Assembly (NCBI GenBank): GCA_964035545.1
Contig: OZ037773.1
Location: 9,525,751 to 9,589,750, forward strand
DNA: 64,000 nucleotides
Source: Bugula neritina
Lineage: Eukaryota > Bryozoa > Gymnolaemata > Cheilostomatida > Bugulidae
Reading direction: 5' to 3'
Shown here: in pieces, positions 58,601 to 64,000 of the stretch
Layout: each line of letters opens with the position of its first letter
Numbering within the stretch: the first letter of the stretch is position 1
Position numbers and translations under genes: made by a program
Notes under the pieces: model-generated
What the model was told of the DNA's origin: nothing
Seen by the model: the letters and a program-made list of their open reading frames with translations, nothing else
The model's database searches: none

Positions 58601-61600
58601 TTTGAAGTATTTGATATTACCTTAAAGTACACTAAATATTAATTTTTATAGAAAAATTGTGTGTTTTAGAGCTAAAGAAAGTAGAGATTATAGAGTGGAT
58701 AGGCAGTGGTTCACAAGGCAATGTGTATAGAGGTACTTTATCAGGCAAAGTTGTAGCCATTAAGAAAATACCACTATTCAATTATGGAAAATGTTTCAAA
58801 GAAGCCTTGGAAGATATCGGGGAGTATACAGTTTTGAAGTAAGTGTGGGGAACAAACTCAAATTTAAACTCAAAACTTTGTTATGCTATATATACATGTA
58901 GTTGTATTAATATAAGAGTAGCTATACTTTTATTTGGTTCACAGTAACTCTGCAGTGTTAAGTTTCATTATGAGAACCCAAGGAGTCATTCAACAGCATT
59001 TCAAAAATTTGCTAGGGTTACCCTATCTGTATCATTGTAATTATAAAAAGAACTGCATGTTTTTTCCCAAATTTCCAAGTAAAAAGCTTACTTTAATTTA
59101 CATAATTATGTTGACCGATTAGTAACAGAAGTAAAAAAAAACTTTGCTCAGTTAATCTAGATTTTATTGTACTTGCAACGAATTAGAAAACTGTCACCAG
59201 TTGTGTAATAATTAAACCACTTGATATCAGTATAGATGAACGAGTATGTAGGGATAACTTCCTATATATTGAGTTTGCGTCATTATAAAATGAACCAATG
59301 GTGTTGTAAAATAAACCATATTGCACAATTGATTCTGCTGTATTAGAAATATAAATTCAATAAATAAATAAACTCTGTGATGTCATAAGAAATATGTATA
59401 TTGATGAGTCATAAACCACTACCACTTAGTCTACTTGAAAGGCTCTCCGGCATATTTTCAGGCAAACATAACCTAACAGTCTTTATCTTAGGGTTCTCCC
59501 AGAAAATAATTATACGCAATTATTATTTTGTGTTTTTTCTGAAAAAAGTACAATAGCTTAAAATATAGATTATCTGATTTTATTTTAGTTATTTTTTAAT
59601 TCTATGAAACTTTTTAGAAAGTTATCCCATCCAAACATAATTAAGTTTCTTGGTCTAAAGCTATATCAAGGTGACGTTGGTTTGGTCATGGAGTATGGGG
59701 ATCAAAACTTGAAGCAATTTTGTGAAGAGCTTCACAACAACTCTGATTCTATGGTATGTTTATTTTATTCTATTTATATTTTAAGTTTTCATTTCCTCCT
59801 TTCAAACTATAAAAATAATATTAAAACCTCTTTGGTAACAAATTTTTTTTTGAGTGTAAGCTGGTTTCTGTTTTTAAGTTTAGGCCTTTACATTGAGCTG
59901 AGGATTTTTAAACACAGAAGCTGTTTAAACTGTGTTCTATATAACCAATTTATTTTTATGCTTTTTTGGTAAAAACAAACAATATAAAACAATAGTTGCG
60001 AAAACTGGTATATATACAAGATACAGTCTACTGTTTTTTCTAGCACCAACTATATATGCATGCAAACTATCTAATGGTTGCAAGTTTCAACTTCATTGCA
60101 TGTATACATATAATGTTGCAGGATAAAGTTTTGAAGGTTATAAAAGATTGTTTGAATGGATTAGACTATCTTCATGGGGAGAGAATGATTCACAGAGACA
60201 TCAAACCGCAGAACATTATGGTGAGCACAATGTTGGTTTTTATTATGTGATCATCTTTCAACTGTTGCAATAAAAGATTTTACCACAGTCTAGAACTAAT
60301 TGCAATAAAAACTAATACTTATTTTTACCTGAGTTCTATCTCATTTACCATTACACTATTATTTGAGAAAAATTAGTGAGAGGAAAAACGATTAGGAATT
60401 TATTTGAAAAAATGGAAATGATATATAAAGTTTGCACTTGAAAATTTTACTGTCGCCACCTATGCTGGCTATAGTTAATAACATATATAATCAGAAAACA
60501 AATTTCTTATTTTGGTATAGCTGTTAATATTAGTACATCTTTAGCTTGAGTTCTTTAGAATAGCTTTAGCTAATGTTCATTTAAATTTTAGCAGCCCATG
60601 CAGTTATAAAAATGTATACAGCACGTTAGCACATTTCGTTAGTATACTATATATATTTTCTATCTAAAATTCCCAGATGCAATAATAAAATAATACGAGT
60701 GTTACATTATAAAAAATAACGTACTTTGCCAAAAATAGCAACTGAAGACTTAGCAATGAGATCATTTTCAAATTCTTGAGACTATATAGTAGCCTCAAGA
60801 ATTATAGATTTTGGGTTTGGGGTTTGGGTTATGTAACAGGTTTCATAACATAACTATTATGGTATAACTATAATTCCTGCTATACATTGTAACAGTTTGT
60901 AAAGCCTCTTGCTGATAAAGTATAAACTCAATTTAATTTAATTTGAATAAGTGCATGATTTATTGTTTGGGTTAGAGACTTATTGCATGACATTAGCTCT
61001 GACAAATTGTTTTTATGGTGCAAAAAGCTCAATAACTTGTCACCTCAGCCAAGCTTCATTTTTGGCGAAAGCCCATGAAGGTATAAACACACTTTTACAA
61101 TAACATCATAAAATGTCATTACATTATATTTTTGATGCGTTTACCAAAAAACTTACCACATGTAAGTCCAACAGAAATATGCCAATAACTTTTATCCAGT
61201 AACTCTTATCTGATTTATTTGTTACAACCTCAGAACATTTTTATTTTTTGTAGCTGAAACAAAATCATTAGCCAACACCAAAACTCAAACTCAGTGAATT
61301 TCATTATACCAATAACTGACTCTGCTAAAATATAGAAATAATGAGAAAAGCTTATAATTACTACTGGCTGAATGAATTATTGTGGAATAAGTGTAGTTAT
61401 AACTAAGTCTGTGGCGTAACTTTCTAACACCTTAAATACTATAGCTATTCTTACACTTTTAGCGTAGTAAGTAGTTAATCCCCTTCCCACAATTACAAGT
61501 TACAATAAGCATACCTACACTTGGATGAGACTAATTTTTGCTGATTCATGTAAACTGACTGTTGGACCGAATTCGGCTCGCGGATGCTGACAGACGGAAT

Positions 61601-64000
61601 GTCGGTTACCAACATGACGAATGTCGACATGCCCTGCCGAACTTCTGGAAGCCCTTTGTTCTGTTAATATAAAAGGAAGCCCATTTTCGAGCTTCAGTCA
61701 CTTGAGGACTGGAGCTCGGACTGGAAGGATCAAGATTATAATAAAGATACAGCACACACACTATTTTAAACTCTCTCTCTCTCTCTTGTCTCTTCTATAA
61801 CCAGGAGTTATGTTTTTTGCCTGCTTTCATTCAATAACCCACAAGTTACTACAATATATATACCTTAACGATATTAGATGTATAGTTATATGGGCTACAT
61901 TGTTATGTTGTATAAATATTTATATATAAAAAGAGCCAGGTTTCCTAATAAAAATATTTATGCGTAGCTAGATGAAATACGCATCATTCAAGAAGTAGCT
62001 TTCATTAATTTAATTTCTTGATGAACTAGCAAAATATTGCACATATATTAGTCAGTTTAAATACTCATGATCCTTTTTACTATTGTGAGTATAGCTTAGT
62101 GAGTATATTGCTTGTTTTAGGTTGTTTCTGGAGTGGGAAAATTGGTAGATTTTGGAATGACTCACGAAAAGGACTGTCTTAGAGACTTGACCAACACTTA
62201 CACCCTGTGGGCAGGTCTGCCTGAATATAATATATTCAATTTCATAGTCAATAATAATAATTATCTCTTTAAGAGATTAAGTTTAATGAAACTTCTTTGT
62301 AAAGTTTGGATGTAAGTTTTAAAAACAAAATAAAAGTTAAATAATTTTAACTGTTAACCAACGTTGCCAAAATATTTCAAACAATTTACTATAATGTGTC
62401 AATGTTACTACTTTTGCTATTGAAACAGCATCTAGACAGTACAGACCACCCGAGCTCTTGCACAAACATGCACCAACCCAGAAATCGGACATGTGGTCTA
62501 TGGGTGTGACAGCACTCGAAGCTTTAACAGGTATAGTATTATCAATCACAAGTTTTTATATAATAAAGCTGCTTATTAATAGACGCCATTTACTTCTCTC
62601 TGGCAAAAGATAGTGATTGATACATTGTTACATCAGTGAGTTTGGTTTTTCCAAGCACATTTACATTGATAAAAGTGACAACCTTTACTTTTTCCTCTGA
62701 AATTTATCAAAATATTGTGGTTTTTGTAAGGAAAAGGTACATGAATTACCGAGCTGGTTTCTAAATATTTTTGATGAGTTGGTAAATTTGTATTTTCAAT
62801 TTAGATATGTCCTTAAAGACATAAACAATTATGAAAAGAAATTTAAAAAGTGTTTGTGCAATAGTTTATAGGAAAAAATATAAAATTGAATTTTTCAACC
62901 AAAGCATATAGTTGTTTGATTGTTATTGTTCATGTCAAATATTTGCTTAAGAGAGTCTTGTAGCAACATGAAATGGTCTGACGTAATTATTTCAATCAAT
63001 AATAATATTTCTCTAAAGACAAGAAAACTCCTGATTCAACTTTGAGTGATGATCTAGTTACAAACTATACTTTTACAGCAATTTTTTTTTCTATTTTGTC
63101 TATATGATAGTGCATTTAATAAATCTAATTATTTTTGATACTATAAAAAAGATGAAAGATTCTTTAAATGTGTTTATATGCTGATAGCTCCTAACTAAAC
63201 CTACCTTAAAGCCTTTGCTTATTAAATATTTCCTAAAAGCCTTTCCTTGTTGAATTTTTCATCATAAATATAGCTTGAAAAAAACTTAAATATTTGATTA
63301 AATAACTTTGCAGGCATTTCAAGACAATGTCTAATTTTTATTAAAAACCTAAAATTTAAATAATATGTGCAAAATACATTATATTTCATTTTTATTTATT
63401 TTATATTAAATTTAAATGTTGAAGTTAGAATCTAAACAGTTCTATCATTAGAAAGTTAGCAGTAACAAGTTTATATCTCAGTTGCATATATAGGCAGCGT
63501 TGGTCCTAGCTCACCCTCTGTTAACTTCTACTTATAGACTTTCTAATATAGTTTGTTTATTTATTCACAATAAAAGTGGCAAGAGATTCCTTGATTGACG
63601 CAAGTGAAAAGTTCTAATATAAGTAATGCATTAGAAAAGGTAAATGAAAACTGGCAGGTGGGGGGTTTGGGGTTTTTAAGTTTTTAGCCTCTTACGACTT
63701 TAAATACTTTTCTTTCAATTCTACAAGTTGAAAAAATGTATTTTTGTAATACTTTGTACGTTAAACGTTTTTAGACTCAGGAGTTCCCAAAAACAGTATT
63801 TGAAAAAATTAATACTTTTTAAAGCCGCCCTATATGAGCATGATATCACAATGCCTCGATGTTATGATGGCTTTTGTTGCCTCAAGAAGGAAAAAGCAAC
63901 TTTAATTGTTATTACAATTTTAAAAACTCCTTCCTAATTTTAGGCTAATGCTTGTGGTTATTACAGGAGAAGCTCCTTATAAAAAGCTGGCATTTATTAA
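55677..64000 (+). CDS. Ankyrin-repeat protein kinase, copy 2 (3' end outside window)
   Basis: Exons in phase: 55677-56475, 57734-57781, 58652-58838, 59618-59753, 60122-60220, 62121-62214, 62429-62530 and 63967-64000 (cut by the window end). The layout and phases match copy 1 exon by exon; three kinase exons have identical lengths (136, 99, 102). Exon 1 carries about five ankyrin repeats (GNTLLHLAASLN, GKTPLLLAITQM, GITALSAATAAG, RDNVLHIAANNG). Kinase landmarks are the Gly-loop GSGSQGNV (300-307), Lys320 in VAIKK, HRDIKPQN (414-421), DFG (433-435) and PPE (461-463) in place of APE. With HRD and DFG intact it should be catalytically competent. Exon 6 is 9 nt shorter than in copy 1 because the donor lies three codons upstream. 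Pathway unknown. Confidence 0.75.
56629..56785 (+). mobile_element. Diverged tRNA-derived SINE
   Basis: Contains a box B-like gtcgttcaagtct and a tail with agaaaccctt and cacaggttctcacagggg. It is the same family as the SINE at 16094 but shorter and more mutated. It lies in intron 1 of ankyrin-kinase gene 2. No clear target duplication. Confidence 0.6.
57145..57565 (-). pseudogene. hAT-family transposase relic
   Basis: On the minus strand, broken frames give KRFNRH, then KTYGFQQAKSI and MKDWLDLLSNLRCALSKREP. The last resembles the hAT C-terminal motif in which an LR-ALS-EP segment follows the dimerisation core. Several stops and frame shifts are present. It matches the relic at 21.3 kb at nucleotide level. 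It lies in intron 1 of ankyrin-kinase gene 2. Confidence 0.45.
60221..62120 (+). other. Intron 5 of ankyrin-kinase gene 2
   Basis: 1.9 kb separating the catalytic-loop exon from the DFG exon. It holds the LTR-like insertion at 61560-61857 and a short gggtttggggttt run near 60812. Otherwise AT-rich and featureless. Confidence 0.6.
61560..61857 (+). mobile_element. Probable solo LTR of a retrotransposon
   Basis: A sharply more GC-rich block begins tgttggaccgaattcgg and ends near acccacaagttactaca (TG...CA). It contains a TATA-like taatataaaagg at about 61665 and aataaag at about 61740, in the promoter-then-polyA order of an LTR, followed by a CT run. No internal retroelement genes adjoin it, hence solo. 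I could not find a matching target duplication, so the ends are approximate. Confidence 0.5.

Noticed and set aside
60812-60835. Telomere-like gggtttggggttt run
   Set aside because: Only a few irregular units and no array; more likely part of a MITE-interior-like sequence.

Overview
This is nuclear DNA of an animal. It has split genes with GT-AG introns, metazoan protein families (a KASH/spectrin-type protein, a membrane-anchored RING ligase, ankyrin-kinase proteins), TATA/CCAAT promoters and a mixed load of eukaryotic transposons (SINE, LINE tail, ISL2EU, hAT relics, MITEs, an LTR). No bacterial operons, rRNA or CRISPR are present. A non-bilaterian animal such as a sponge is my best guess, but this is inference and the sequence alone does not prove it. 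The DNA is AT-rich outside exons. All exon models were assembled by hand from reading frame, GT/AG sites and intron phase; no alignment or transcript evidence was available.

Region 1 (1-14.2 kb, + strand) is the 3' part of a large gene whose start lies upstream of the window. Fourteen phase-compatible exons encode about 2,516 residues. They comprise a long acidic, disordered region with a 9-residue tandem repeat, a basic cluster, a helical stretch resembling spectrin repeats, a second disordered region, and a single C-terminal membrane anchor with a short Cys- and Pro-containing tail. I read it as a nesprin-like KASH protein of the outer nuclear membrane.

Region 2 (16.1-20.7 kb, + strand) is a compact five-exon gene for a 220-residue C3HC4 RING protein with two hydrophobic segments at its C-terminus, resembling RNF180. 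A SINE with an intact 11-bp target duplication lies just upstream. A LINE 3' end and a near-perfect hairpin lie in its introns.

Region 3 (21.2-28.8 kb and 55.6-64 kb, + strand) holds two paralogous genes with the same unusual design: five ankyrin repeats in one exon, a tiny linker exon, then a protein kinase domain split over six exons with identical intron phases. Both have a CCAAT box and TATA box upstream. Copy 1 has HGD instead of HRD in its catalytic loop. Copy 2 keeps HRD but has PPE instead of APE, and runs off the window end. Two further exons at 50.3 and 54.2 kb look like the C-terminal exons of a third copy or an alternative tail.

Region 4 (28.8-55.5 kb) is a gene-poor stretch of repeats. 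It contains an ISL2EU-type DNA transposon with about 1.07-kb inverted repeats, nested MITEs, AACGTT-rich arrays, a roughly 64-bp minisatellite and segmental duplications.
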